A stretch of DNA of 43,307 nucleotides from JBATTK01 sp049670505 (GTDB lineage Bacteria > Bacteroidota > Bacteroidia > Flavobacteriales > Flavobacteriaceae): positions 1 to 43,307 of the forward strand of contig JBATTK010000094.1 in assembly GCA_049670505.1 (NCBI GenBank), read 5' to 3'. This document shows, piece after piece, positions 34,452 through 42,151 of this stretch. The notes beneath the pieces are model-generated. The model searched no databases. It was not told where the DNA came from and saw only the letters and a program-made list of their open reading frames with translations. Position numbers and translations under genes: made by a program. Every line of letters starts with the position of its first letter. Position 1 is the stretch's first letter.

Positions 34452-36095
34452 TCAGAGCGAAACCCCCCGTTTCCATGGAATGAAATCATCCTGACCTAAC
34501 TGCTGGGATTTTGTTTTTACCGCCCCACTGGCTACGGCGATGATCTCATCCAACAAGGTTTCCCCCATATCCGCTATGGTCTTTTCCCCGGTAATGACAC
34601 TGCCGGCATCTACATCGATAATGTCCGGCATTTTTTTGGCCAACGTGGTGTTCGATGCTATTTTTAGTACCGGTGTCACCGGATTTCCTGTTGGTGTGCC
34701 CAGGCCCGTAGTAAATAATATGATGTTGGCCCCAGAACCTGCCAGTGCAGTGGTACTTTCAACGTCATTACCGGGTGTGCACAATAAATTCAATCCGGGC
34801 TTTTGAGCATATTCACAATAATCCAAAACATCCGTAATGGGCGAAGTACCTCCTTTTTTGGCCGCACCGGCACTTTTCATGGCATCCGTAATGAGTCCGT
34901 CCTTGATATTACCCGGACTGGGGTTCATATCAAAACCGGAACCTACCGCTTCCGCCGCCGCCGCATAACTTTGCATCAATGCAATAAACTTTTCCGAAAT
35001 GACCTGGTCTTCACAGCGGTTGATCAACTCTTGCTCAACACCACATAACTCGGGGAATTCAGAAAGTATGGTCTTTCCTCCCAAAGCAACTATCAGGTCC
35101 GATACATGGCCTACGGCGGGATTGGCGGAAATTCCTGAAAAACCATCTGATCCGCCACATTCCAAACCTATGGTAAGCTTACTCAAAGGAGCCGACTTTC
35201 TTTGTATTTTATTGGCTATCGTTAAACCGGTAAAAGTCTGTTGTATCGCTTTGCCCAATAACCGACTTTCCTTACCTTCTTGCTGTTGGTCCAAAATAAA
35301 GAGCGGTTTGTTAAAACCGGGATTGATTGCCGCTAATTTCTCCTTTAAAATGGTGATCTGCGCGTTCTGACAACCTAAGCTTAAGATGGTGCCCCCGGCT
35401 ACGTTCGGATTGTTCAAATAACCCGCAATCAATGCGCAAAGCATTTCCGAGTCCTGACGGATACCGCCACAACCGCCCTGGTGGGTAAGGAATTTGATAC
35501 CATCTACGTTTTCAAATAGGGGTTTGGTATCGGCAATATCTTGCTCAAGATCTGTAGTTTCCACAATGGCTTCTTTTCCCGCTTTGTATAAAGAGACCAT
35601 TTGTCTTACGTAGCTCTTATAGCGATTGGGCTTGGCAAAACCCAATTCTTCTAGGAATGCATCTTTCATGACTTCCACATTGCGGTTTTCACAAAAAACC
35701 AAGGGAATAACTACCCAATAATTTGCCGTACCTACTTGGCCATCGCCCCTATGGTAACCCTGAAAGGTTTTTTCTTTAAATTTCGATATATTGGGAGGCT
35801 GCCAGGCAATGGATGTATTTTTTTCGGAAAAAGTATTTGCTTTATGTGTTGTATTAATCGTTGTTAAAACTGCACCTTGGGCGATAGGAACATTGGTTTT
35901 GCCTACCAAGTTTCCGTACATCACCACATCATCGTCCTTTTCAAGATAGGTTCCGGCAAACTTGTGTTTGGCCCTTACATCCTCCAATAACACCACTGTC
36001 TCGTTACCATCGCTTACCGTTTCGCCTTGCCTGAGGTTATCCAGAGCGACAAAAACGTTGTCCTTGGGATGTATTTTAAGGATTTTATGATTCAT
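34452..36095 (-). CDS. uxaA: Altronate dehydratase
   Basis: Dehydrates D-altronate to KDG, the last step of the galacturonate branch. This is the fused 547-residue form: an N-terminal SAF domain (about 1-95, I-H-P-K-D-N-V-F-V-A-L) and a large C-terminal domain from about 110 (F-Q-G-Y-H-R-G-D-G-Q-V-G-T-A-N-Y-W). The conserved H-Q-G-G-C-G-G and L-G-C-Q-N blocks, near 207 and 244, are probable metal or iron ligands. ATG 36095 is chosen because homology to the family begins immediately; upstream residues come from the promoter and operator. It heads the minus-strand uxaA-SDR-uxuA operon and is 23 bp from an exact LacI operator. Confidence 0.94.
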   Translation of the reverse strand: MNHKILKIHPKDNVFVALDNLRQGETVSDGNETVVLLEDVRAKHKFAGTYLEKDDDVVMYGNLVGKTNVPIAQGAVLTTINTTHKANTFSEKNTSIAWQPPNISKFKEKTFQGYHRGDGQVGTANYWVVIPLVFCENRNVEVMKDAFLEELGFAKPNRYKSYVRQMVSLYKAGKEAIVETTDLEQDIADTKPLFENVDGIKFLTHQGGCGGIRQDSEMLCALIAGYLNNPNVAGGTILSLGCQNAQITILKEKLAAINPGFNKPLFILDQQQEGKESRLLGKAIQQTFTGLTIANKIQRKSAPLSKLTIGLECGGSDGFSGISANPAVGHVSDLIVALGGKTILSEFPELCGVEQELINRCEDQVISEKFIALMQSYAAAAEAVGSGFDMNPSPGNIKDGLITDAMKSAGAAKKGGTSPITDVLDYCEYAQKPGLNLLCTPGNDVESTTALAGSGANIILFTTGLGTPTGNPVTPVLKIASNTTLAKKMPDIIDVDAGSVITGEKTIADMGETLLDEIIAVASGAVKTKSQQLGQDDFIPWKRGVSL

Positions 36096-36233
36096 TGGAA
36101 TTAAATTATTATATTGCGCAATCGATTGCACAAATTACGCAAAAAAAAGGATTCAAAGGTACGTAAATATGAAAAATATGAGGTGCGTTAGTTTCCATCG
36201 ATTCGGATAATTGTAAATTAGATAATGGATACT
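36096..36233. promoter_or_regulatory. Divergent uxaA / kdgK control region
   Basis: A 138-base AT-rich spacer serving two operons. Towards uxaA, minus-strand TTTG (36157-36154), 16 bases, then TAATTTG (36137-36131) resembles the Bacteroidota promoter with a short spacer, and the operator follows directly, as at the TonB receptor promoter. I could not identify a clear promoter for kdgK. Confidence 0.45.
36118..36134 (+). promoter_or_regulatory. Predicted LacI operator between uxaA and kdgK
   Basis: GCAATCGATTGC palindrome at 36118-36129; the 16-mer CAATCGATTGCACAAA at 36119-36134 is identical to 16832-16847 and to the copy inside uxaC. It sits 23 bases before the uxaA start and about 100 before kdgK, so one site could control both directions. 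Confidence 0.7.
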
Positions 36234-37274
36234 ATGAAAAAAGTAGTGACTTTTGGGGAAATTATGTTGCGCTTGGCACCCCCTGGATTTTTGCGGTTTT
36301 CGCAAACAACCAGTTTTGATGTGGTCTATGGCGGAGGGGAATCCAACGTAGCCGTTTCTTTGGCCAATTATGGTGTTCCCGTTGATTTCGTAACGCGATT
36401 GCCCAAAAATGATATTGGTCAATGTGCGCTAATGGAGATGCGCAAAAGAGGGGTAGGGACAAACCAGATTATTTTCGGGGGCGACCGTTTAGGGATTTAT
36501 TTCCTAGAGACCGGAGCCGTAAGCAGGGGTAGTAAGGTAGTCTATGACAGGGCCCATTCGGCCATAGCGGAAATAGAAAAAGGAATGATAGACTGGAACC
36601 AGGTGTTCCAGGGCGTGGAATGGTTCCATTGGACGGGTATTACACCTGCAATATCACAAGGAGCCGCAGATGTTTGCCTGGAAGCGGTAAAAGCTGCCAA
36701 AAAATTAGGGGTCACCATTTCAACGGACCTTAACTATAGGGCCAAATTGTGGAAATACGGAGTGGAACCGGAAGCCATTATGACAGAGCTTACTTCCTAT
36801 TGCGATATTATTCTAGGGAACGAGGAAGATGCCGAAAAGCATTTTGGTATAAAGCCCGAAGGATTGGATATTACCACACAAGGCGAACATGTAAAAGCGG
36901 AAGCCTTTCTTTCCGTATGTCAGCAAATGATGAAAAAATTCCCGAACGCAAAAAAAGTAATTACTACCTTAAGGGGGTCCATATCCGCTTCACATAATAC
37001 TTGGGCGGGTGTACTCTATGATGGAAAAACGATGTTCAAATCCCCGGAATACCAGATTACCGATATTGTGGATAGGGTCGGGGGAGGCGACTCCTTTATG
37101 GGGGGATTAATATATGGCCTATTGAAATATCCTGATGATGACCAAAATGCCTTGAACTTTGCGGTGGCCGCTTCCTGCCTAAAACATACCATAAAAGGGG
37201 ATGCAAATTTGGTTACCGTTGCCGAAGTAGAAAAATTAATGGGGGGCGATGCATCCGGAAGGGTGGCCAGATAG
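36234..37274 (+). CDS. kdgK: 2-keto-3-deoxygluconate kinase
   Basis: Phosphorylates KDG to KDPG with ATP, joining both uronate branches to the Entner-Doudoroff end. At 346 residues it is a PfkB/ribokinase-family sugar kinase: V-T-F-G-E-I-M-L-R-L at the start, G-G-E-S-N-V-A-V-S-L-A (about 33-43) for sugar contact, and D-R-V-G-G-G-D-S-F-M-G-G (near 280), which holds the catalytic base and anion hole (the usual D-T-x-G-A-G-D changed to D-R-V-G-G-G-D). ATG 36234 fits the family start; ATG 36225 adds three residues. First gene of kdgK-kdgA-dctPQM. Confidence 0.95.
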   Translation: MKKVVTFGEIMLRLAPPGFLRFSQTTSFDVVYGGGESNVAVSLANYGVPVDFVTRLPKNDIGQCALMEMRKRGVGTNQIIFGGDRLGIYFLETGAVSRGSKVVYDRAHSAIAEIEKGMIDWNQVFQGVEWFHWTGITPAISQGAADVCLEAVKAAKKLGVTISTDLNYRAKLWKYGVEPEAIMTELTSYCDIILGNEEDAEKHFGIKPEGLDITTQGEHVKAEAFLSVCQQMMKKFPNAKKVITTLRGSISASHNTWAGVLYDGKTMFKSPEYQITDIVDRVGGGDSFMGGLIYGLLKYPDDDQNALNFAVAASCLKHTIKGDANLVTVAEVEKLMGGDASGRVAR

Positions 37275-37299
37275 TACCAAATGAAAACCAATATAAAAA

Positions 37300-37971
37300 A
37301 TGGCAAGATTTACACGAATAGAAGTTGCACTTCAAATGAAAGAAACGGGCTTGGTACCCGTTTTTTATCATAAAGATCTGGAGATCTGTCAACAGGTCGT
37401 GAAGGCATCCTACGAGGCTGGGGTCAGGGTATTTGAATTCACCAACAGGGGGGAGTATGCCCATGAGGTATTTGGAAAGCTGAACAAATGGGCGGTAACC
37501 GAGGTTCCGGAAATGATTATGGGAGTGGGGTCCATAGTAGATGGTGGAACCACTTCGCTCTATTTACAACTTGGCGCCAACTTTATTGTGTCGCCCATCC
37601 TAAATCCGGAAATGGCCAGAATTTGTAACCGACGAAAAGTAGCTTGGTCCCCGGGTTGCGGTTCCTTAACGGAAATATCGTATGCGGAGGAATTGGGTGC
37701 TGAAGTCGTGAAAATATTTCCCGGGGCCCAAGTAGGTGGTCCGGAATTCGTAAAAGCGATCAGGGGACCCTTGCCCTGGTCCAGTATTATGCCTACGGGT
37801 GGCGTAAAGCCAACAGAAGAAAACCTTAGGGAATGGTTTGATTCAGGGGTACATTGCGTGGGTATTGGATCACAGCTTTTTAAAAAGGAACTGATTCAAT
37901 CAGCGAAATTTTCGGAGCTTTCCAAAAACATAAAAAATGCCCTATTACTGATCAAGAATTTGAAAAAGTAA
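37300..37971 (+). CDS. kdgA: KDPG aldolase (2-dehydro-3-deoxyphosphogluconate aldolase)
   Basis: Splits KDPG to pyruvate and glyceraldehyde-3-phosphate. It is a 223-residue class I aldolase of the Eda/KdgA family. The Schiff-base lysine is K138 in V-V-K-I-F-P-G; V-F-E-F-T-N-R-G (about 44-51) supplies the conserved Glu and Arg, and M-P-T-G-G-V (near 165) the phosphate-site glycines. It is slightly longer than the enterobacterial Eda. It lies 25 bp after kdgK and 4 bp before dctP, so it is translated as part of the same operon. It may also act on the 4-epimer, as some family members do. Confidence 0.95.
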   Translation: MARFTRIEVALQMKETGLVPVFYHKDLEICQQVVKASYEAGVRVFEFTNRGEYAHEVFGKLNKWAVTEVPEMIMGVGSIVDGGTTSLYLQLGANFIVSPILNPEMARICNRRKVAWSPGCGSLTEISYAEELGAEVVKIFPGAQVGGPEFVKAIRGPLPWSSIMPTGGVKPTEENLREWFDSGVHCVGIGSQLFKKELIQSAKFSELSKNIKNALLLIKNLKK

Positions 37972-37975
37972 GTTG

Positions 37976-38947
37976 ATGTGGAATAGATTCCTAGTATGCC
38001 TTGCCCTCCTTCTGATATGTTCATGTAAGGAAGAAACCAAAGAGACCGTATTGCGATTGGCGCATGGCTTGGATATCAATCACCCTGTGCATAAGGCAAT
38101 GGTACATTTAGGGGAGCAGTTGGCATTGGAATCCAATGGTCTGCTTAGTGTTAAGATTTATCCGAGCGGGCAGTTAGGCGCAGAACGGGAATGTTTGGAA
38201 CTTCTTCAGATAGGCAGTTTGGATATCACCAAGGTCTCAGGGGCCGTACTTGAAAATTTTGTGCCGGAATACAGGGTATTGAGCATGCCCTATTTGTTTA
38301 AGGACAAGGCACATGCCCATAGGGTGTACGATAGCAAGGTGGGCGAAGAATTTTTGCTCAAAGGGAAGTCGTTCAGATTGCGGGGGCTCAGTTTTTACGA
38401 TGCCGGAAGTAGAAGTTTTTACTTTAAGGACAAAGCGATCAGCTCGCCGGAAGACCTGAACGGAATGAAGATACGGGTGCAAAAGAGCAATATGGCCGTT
38501 TCTATGGTCAAAATGTTAGGCGGCTCACCTACGCCCATTTCTTGGGGAGAACTATATACCGCTTTACAACAGGGTATTGTGGATGGCGCCGAAAACAATC
38601 TTCCCAGTTTTTATACCTCCAAGCATTATGAGGTCTGTAAATATTATAGTTTTGATGAACATACGGCAGTTCCCGACGTTTTGTTGATCGGTACCGAAAG
38701 TTGGCAGCGATTGAACGAACAAGAACGGCAATGGTTGCAGAAGGCGGCACATTCCTCGGCCATATACCAGCGGAAATTATGGGCGGAAGCGGAGAAAGAG
38801 GCATTGGATGCTATACGGGAAGCGGGAGTAAAGATAAATTATCCGGATAAATCGGCCTTTGTTGAAAAAGTAGCGGGATTTGAAACCGAGTTGAAAGGGA
38901 ATAAGGAATCCTTACGTCTGTTGGATGCCATAAAAAAAATGGAATAA
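37976..38947 (+). CDS. dctP: TRAP transporter substrate-binding protein, lipoprotein form
   Basis: Solute receptor of a TRAP uptake system, 323 residues. The signal ends L-L-I-C-S-C with Cys17, so it should be a lipid-anchored protein and not freely diffusing. The conserved anion-binding arginine is R167 in M-K-I-R-V-Q, and the segment G-I-V-D-G-A-E-N-N-L-P-S-F-Y is the type found in receptors for uronates and similar sugar acids. ATG 37976 is used; a TTG lies one codon upstream. The stop codon overlaps the dctQ start by one base (TAATG), a sign of translational coupling. The likely load is galacturonate or glucuronate. Confidence 0.92.
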   Translation: MWNRFLVCLALLLICSCKEETKETVLRLAHGLDINHPVHKAMVHLGEQLALESNGLLSVKIYPSGQLGAERECLELLQIGSLDITKVSGAVLENFVPEYRVLSMPYLFKDKAHAHRVYDSKVGEEFLLKGKSFRLRGLSFYDAGSRSFYFKDKAISSPEDLNGMKIRVQKSNMAVSMVKMLGGSPTPISWGELYTALQQGIVDGAENNLPSFYTSKHYEVCKYYSFDEHTAVPDVLLIGTESWQRLNEQERQWLQKAAHSSAIYQRKLWAEAEKEALDAIREAGVKINYPDKSAFVEKVAGFETELKGNKESLRLLDAIKKME

Positions 38948-39435
38948 TGCGGAAACAGGTCGACACTATTTTGGAGAGACTATTGATAGGTATTATCACG
39001 GTAATGTTGCTGGCCGTTATCTGGCAAGTACTTTCGCGGTATCTGTTGGGTACACCAAGTACTTTAACCGATGAGATAGCCAGTTATGCATTAATCTGGC
39101 TGGGTCTTTTTGGGGCTGCTTATGCCACGGGAAAGGAGCTGCATTTGGCCATTGATCTGCTTCCCGAAAGAATACTTAGGAAAGCACCTATTTTCTTTAT
39201 TTCCGCAATTCCCCTGTCGATTTTAATTTTTGCCGTAGCGGTTATGATAATTGGCGGTTCCCACCTTTGTTGGTTAACATTCCTGCTGAAACAGAAATCC
39301 GCGGCCCTGGAGATTCCCTTAACATATGTATATATTGCTATTCCCATTTCTGGAGCTATAATCACCTACTATAGCATAGATAATTTTATCAAGGAAATCA
39401 ATAGTGTAAAAAAGAGTGGTAATGGATCATATTGA
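38947..39435 (+). CDS. dctQ: TRAP transporter small membrane subunit
   Basis: A 162-residue membrane protein with four hydrophobic segments (about 12-32, 46-62, 80-102 and 125-147), the usual DctQ topology. Family landmarks are V-I-W-Q-V-L-S-R-Y-L-L-G and S-Y-A-L-I-W-L-G-L-F-G-A-A-Y-A. It pairs with the large subunit to move substrate delivered by DctP, driven by a sodium gradient in known systems. It overlaps dctP by one base and dctM by 14 bases. Confidence 0.93.
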   Translation: MRKQVDTILERLLIGIITVMLLAVIWQVLSRYLLGTPSTLTDEIASYALIWLGLFGAAYATGKELHLAIDLLPERILRKAPIFFISAIPLSILIFAVAVMIIGGSHLCWLTFLLKQKSAALEIPLTYVYIAIPISGAIITYYSIDNFIKEINSVKKSGNGSY

Positions 39436-40717
39436 GGTAGTACTACTTATCGTTAGTTTTTTGGTGTTCCTTTCTTTAAGGGTTCCTATCGCCTATAGCA
39501 TTGGATTATCCGCTTTGTTCACCTTAATAGTGAGTATGCCATTTTTACCTTCCGTTACTACCTTGGCGCAACGAATGGCCACCTCCTTGGACAGCTTTGC
39601 GCTTTTGGCGATACCGTTTTTTATTTTGGCCGGGCAGGTGATGAACCGTGGAGGAATTGCCCATCGATTAATAGAATTTGCCAAAGCTATCGTAGGCCCG
39701 TTGCCGGGCGGATTGGCTTTCGTAAACATCATTGCCTGTATGTTGTTCGGGGCAATATCCGGTTCTGCGGTCGCTGCGGCATCGGCCATAGGAGGTTTTA
39801 TGAATCCAATGATGGAAAAGGAAGGTTATGATAAGTCTTTTAGTGCAGCGGTCAATATTGCCAGTGCCACTACCGGCTTGATCATTCCCCCTAGTAACAT
39901 ATTGATTATTTACTCATTGGCCAGTGGCGGTGTTTCTATCGCGGCCTTGTTCTTGGCGGGTTATATTCCGGGAATACTGATCGGTCTTGCCTTAATGATA
40001 GTTGCCGGGGTGTATTCTTTTATCAAAAAGTATCCTACCCAAAAGGCAGTGGGCGTCAGCCAATTTTTGAAACGATTCCTGGATGCCCTGCCCAGTTTAC
40101 TATTATTGGTGGTAGTGATCGGCGGTATCGTTGCCGGGATCTTTACCGCTACGGAAGCTTCCGCGGTAGCGGTTGTTTATACTTTTGTACTGGCCTTTGT
40201 GTACAAGGAGATTACTATAAAAGATGTTTCGTCTATTTTGCTGGAGACCACCAAGACCACATCGATCGTGATGCTTCTTATTGCAACATCCGTCGCCATG
40301 AGCTGGGTGATGAGCTATGAGCACATTCCACAGGAAATCAGTGCGGGCTTATTATCTATAAGCGATAATCCAATCGTTATTCTGATTATCATTAACCTCA
40401 TTTTATTGTTTGTAGGTGTCTTTATGGATATGACCCCGGCGGTACTTATTTTTACACCTATTTTTCTTCCTATCGTCACTAAAATGGGAATTGATCCCAT
40501 TCATTTTGGGATTATTATGGTTTTGAATTTATGTATTGGACTCTGTACCCCTCCTGTTGGTTCGGTACTTTTTGTAGGTTGTGGGGTGGCCAACCTTAGC
40601 ATACAAAAAGTCATACGCCCCCTATTACCATTATTTGTAGTAATGCTTATTGTTCTTGTCTTTGTAACCTATATCCCCGGGTTGAGCTTATGGATACCCC
40701 AACTTTTTGGGTTTTGA
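39422..40717 (+). CDS. dctM: TRAP transporter large membrane subunit
   Basis: Main transport channel of the TRAP system, 431 residues with about 12 hydrophobic segments. Typical DctM blocks: F-F-I-L-A-G-Q-V-M-N-R-G-G-I-A, G-S-A-V-A-A-A-S-A-I-G, I-P-P-S-N-I-L-I-I-Y and C-T-P-P-V-G-S-V-L-F-V-G. The ATG at 39422 overlaps the end of dctQ by 14 bases; a GTG six bases earlier is possible but less likely. Last gene of the kdgK operon; the hairpin at 40721-40734 follows the stop. Confidence 0.94.
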   Translation: MDHIEVVLLIVSFLVFLSLRVPIAYSIGLSALFTLIVSMPFLPSVTTLAQRMATSLDSFALLAIPFFILAGQVMNRGGIAHRLIEFAKAIVGPLPGGLAFVNIIACMLFGAISGSAVAAASAIGGFMNPMMEKEGYDKSFSAAVNIASATTGLIIPPSNILIIYSLASGGVSIAALFLAGYIPGILIGLALMIVAGVYSFIKKYPTQKAVGVSQFLKRFLDALPSLLLLVVVIGGIVAGIFTATEASAVAVVYTFVLAFVYKEITIKDVSSILLETTKTTSIVMLLIATSVAMSWVMSYEHIPQEISAGLLSISDNPIVILIIINLILLFVGVFMDMTPAVLIFTPIFLPIVTKMGIDPIHFGIIMVLNLCIGLCTPPVGSVLFVGCGVANLSIQKVIRPLLPLFVVMLIVLVFVTYIPGLSLWIPQLFGF

Positions 40718-40718
40718 T

Positions 40719-40757
40719 ACGACGGCCGACCGTCACTGCCTACTGAAGACTCTCTTT
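40719..40757 (+). repeat. GACGGCCGACCGTC repeat, copy 1 of 2
   Basis: Begins two bases after the dctM stop codon. GACGG-CCGA-CCGTC forms a five-base stem, followed by ACTGCCTACTGAAGACTCTC. It may act as the dctM terminator. Copy 2 at 41169-41207 differs by one base, and a partial copy (GTCACTGCCTACTGAA) is at 41058-41073. Confidence 0.65.
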
Positions 40758-40803
40758 CCGAGGACGAGGGATGAAAGAGACAAAAGATGAAAGAGAAAAG
40801 ACT

Positions 40804-40827
40804 AGAAACTAGAGGCTGGAAGCTGGA
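40804..40827 (+). repeat. AGAAACTAGAGGCTGGAAGC repeat, copy 1 of 2
   Basis: The 24 bases from 40804 recur exactly at 41023-41046. Both copies are followed by different sequence, so this is an independent short unit. Confidence 0.6.
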
Positions 40828-40919
40828 ATGTCATTTCGATACGATTTTTCCATTCGAAAATCGCCCGATGACCCTATTCGGTGCCTGAGTGATCGCCAGC
40901 GATCGTATCGAAGGCACAT
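40828..40919 (-). repeat. Palindromic repeat family I, copy C (inverted)
   Basis: On the minus strand this reads ATGTGCCTTCGATACGAT ... ATCGTATCGAAATGACAT, the same arms and order as 7534-7626 and 8015-8107, with differences mainly in the loop. It is over 30 kb away from those copies and in opposite orientation. Confidence 0.72.
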
Positions 40920-41022
40920 TAAATGGTAAACGATTTCTTTGATGGGTGGTCTTCAGTAAGCAGTAGGTTTTGCCGTTGGATAACTGGATAGCAAGAAACT
41001 GGACACTGAAAACCAGAAACAA

Positions 41023-41046
41023 GAAACTAGAGGCTGGAAGCTGGAG
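41023..41046 (+). repeat. AGAAACTAGAGGCTGGAAGC repeat, copy 2 of 2
   Basis: Exact 24-base repeat of 40804-40827. Confidence 0.6.
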
Positions 41047-41168
41047 ACGATATGACTGTCACTGCCTACTGAATACTACTTTTCCGAAGACAAAAGACAA
41101 AAGATGAAAGACGAAGGAAAAGACCAAAACCATGAATTTTCAGCCTTGAACCTTGAACCAGAAACGAC

Positions 41169-41207
41169 ACGACGGCCGACCGTCACTGTCTACTGAAGAC
41201 TCTCTTT
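41169..41207 (+). repeat. GACGGCCGACCGTC repeat, copy 2 of 2
   Basis: Same 39 bases as 40719-40757 apart from one C-to-T change, in the same orientation. Confidence 0.65.
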
Positions 41208-41243
41208 AACCTTTAAACAGTTGCACGCTCAGTGTATAACAGA

Positions 41244-42131
41244 TTAGTTGGTGCTATTCTGTTTCGGTTTTCCAAATCCGTAGGTATTTTGGTGCACAAA
41301 ATCTTTCGGGAAGTCTTCTATTCCAGGGAACCCCAACTTTACGTTACCGCTATCCTCAGGAATATAATTGGTCTTAAATAGATAGTCCCATAGACTTAGG
41401 CTGATGCCAAAATTAACCCCGTATTTGCCCTCCGGCAACACATAGGCATGGTGGTAGAGATGCATGACCGGATTGTTAAAAATATATTTCAAAGGCCCCC
41501 ATGTGATTTTAATATTGGAATGGTTGAAGTGACCGATCGCTATTGCCAAAAAATGCACAATATAGGCCTGTTCGGGCTCAAAACCACCGAGAACCATTAC
41601 CCCAAGCGTTTTTAGGGGTTTGTACAGGATATTTTCCATCCAATGGTAGCGTAAATGTGCTGCAAACCCCATTTCCTTTACAGAATGATGCACCTTATGG
41701 AACCTCCATAGGAAGGTGTATTTATGCAGCAATATATGGGTTACCCATTGTACAAAATCCAGTATAATAAAGAAAATAACCAGCTGGGCCCACATGGGAA
41801 ATGCGGAAAGATCCAAAAGGGTAAGACTTCCGGTAGAAATCCCAATATCGCTCAAAAAGAGCGCCAACAGTTTATAGAAGCCACTTATGGCAATGGCAAA
41901 AAGGAAAAAGTTGAAATACATATAAAAGCCATCCAACCAGAAATCCTTCCTAAAAATGGATTGATTTTTGCGCCAAGGGAAGGTGATTTCCATGCCCCAA
42001 ACCAAAAGTGATATTACCGTAAGGCCCCAGAAGTAATTGGTATACCAAGGCACATCGAATAAAATAGATTTCCATGTCCATTGCACACTGCCCATAAAGG
42101 CAGAAACAAAGACATCTAAATATTTTTCCAT
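41244..42131 (-). CDS. Fatty acid hydroxylase / sterol desaturase family membrane protein
   Basis: A 295-residue integral membrane di-iron enzyme candidate. Hydrophobic spans lie at about 28-45, 72-95 and 110-128. The histidine clusters of the superfamily are all present: H-I-L-L-H (near 133), H-K-V-H-H (near 146), H-F-N-H (near 203) and H-L-Y-H-H (near 225). Members insert hydroxyl groups or double bonds in lipids, sterols or carotenoids; the exact substrate cannot be read. It is the last gene of a minus-strand cluster, 20 bp after the rhodanese gene, and does not belong to the uronate locus by function or direction. Confidence 0.92.
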   Translation of the reverse strand: MEKYLDVFVSAFMGSVQWTWKSILFDVPWYTNYFWGLTVISLLVWGMEITFPWRKNQSIFRKDFWLDGFYMYFNFFLFAIAISGFYKLLALFLSDIGISTGSLTLLDLSAFPMWAQLVIFFIILDFVQWVTHILLHKYTFLWRFHKVHHSVKEMGFAAHLRYHWMENILYKPLKTLGVMVLGGFEPEQAYIVHFLAIAIGHFNHSNIKITWGPLKYIFNNPVMHLYHHAYVLPEGKYGVNFGISLSLWDYLFKTNYIPEDSGNVKLGFPGIEDFPKDFVHQNTYGFGKPKQNSTN

Positions 42132-42151
42132 TGCTTATTTTTTATTGTACC

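Larger units (their letters stand above)
40718..41243. other. Repeat-rich non-coding spacer between the uronate locus and the sulfurtransferase cluster
   Basis: About 525 bases with no credible gene. It contains two copies of a 39-base GACGGCCGACCGTC element, one opposite-strand copy of palindrome family I, two copies of AGAAACTAGAGGCTGGAAGC, purine-rich AAAGATGAAAGA stretches and a short CCTTGAA tandem near 41145. The 41.2 kb end is the downstream side of the fatty acid hydroxylase gene. A minus-strand frame at about 40831-41022 is only repeat sequence. Confidence 0.7.
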
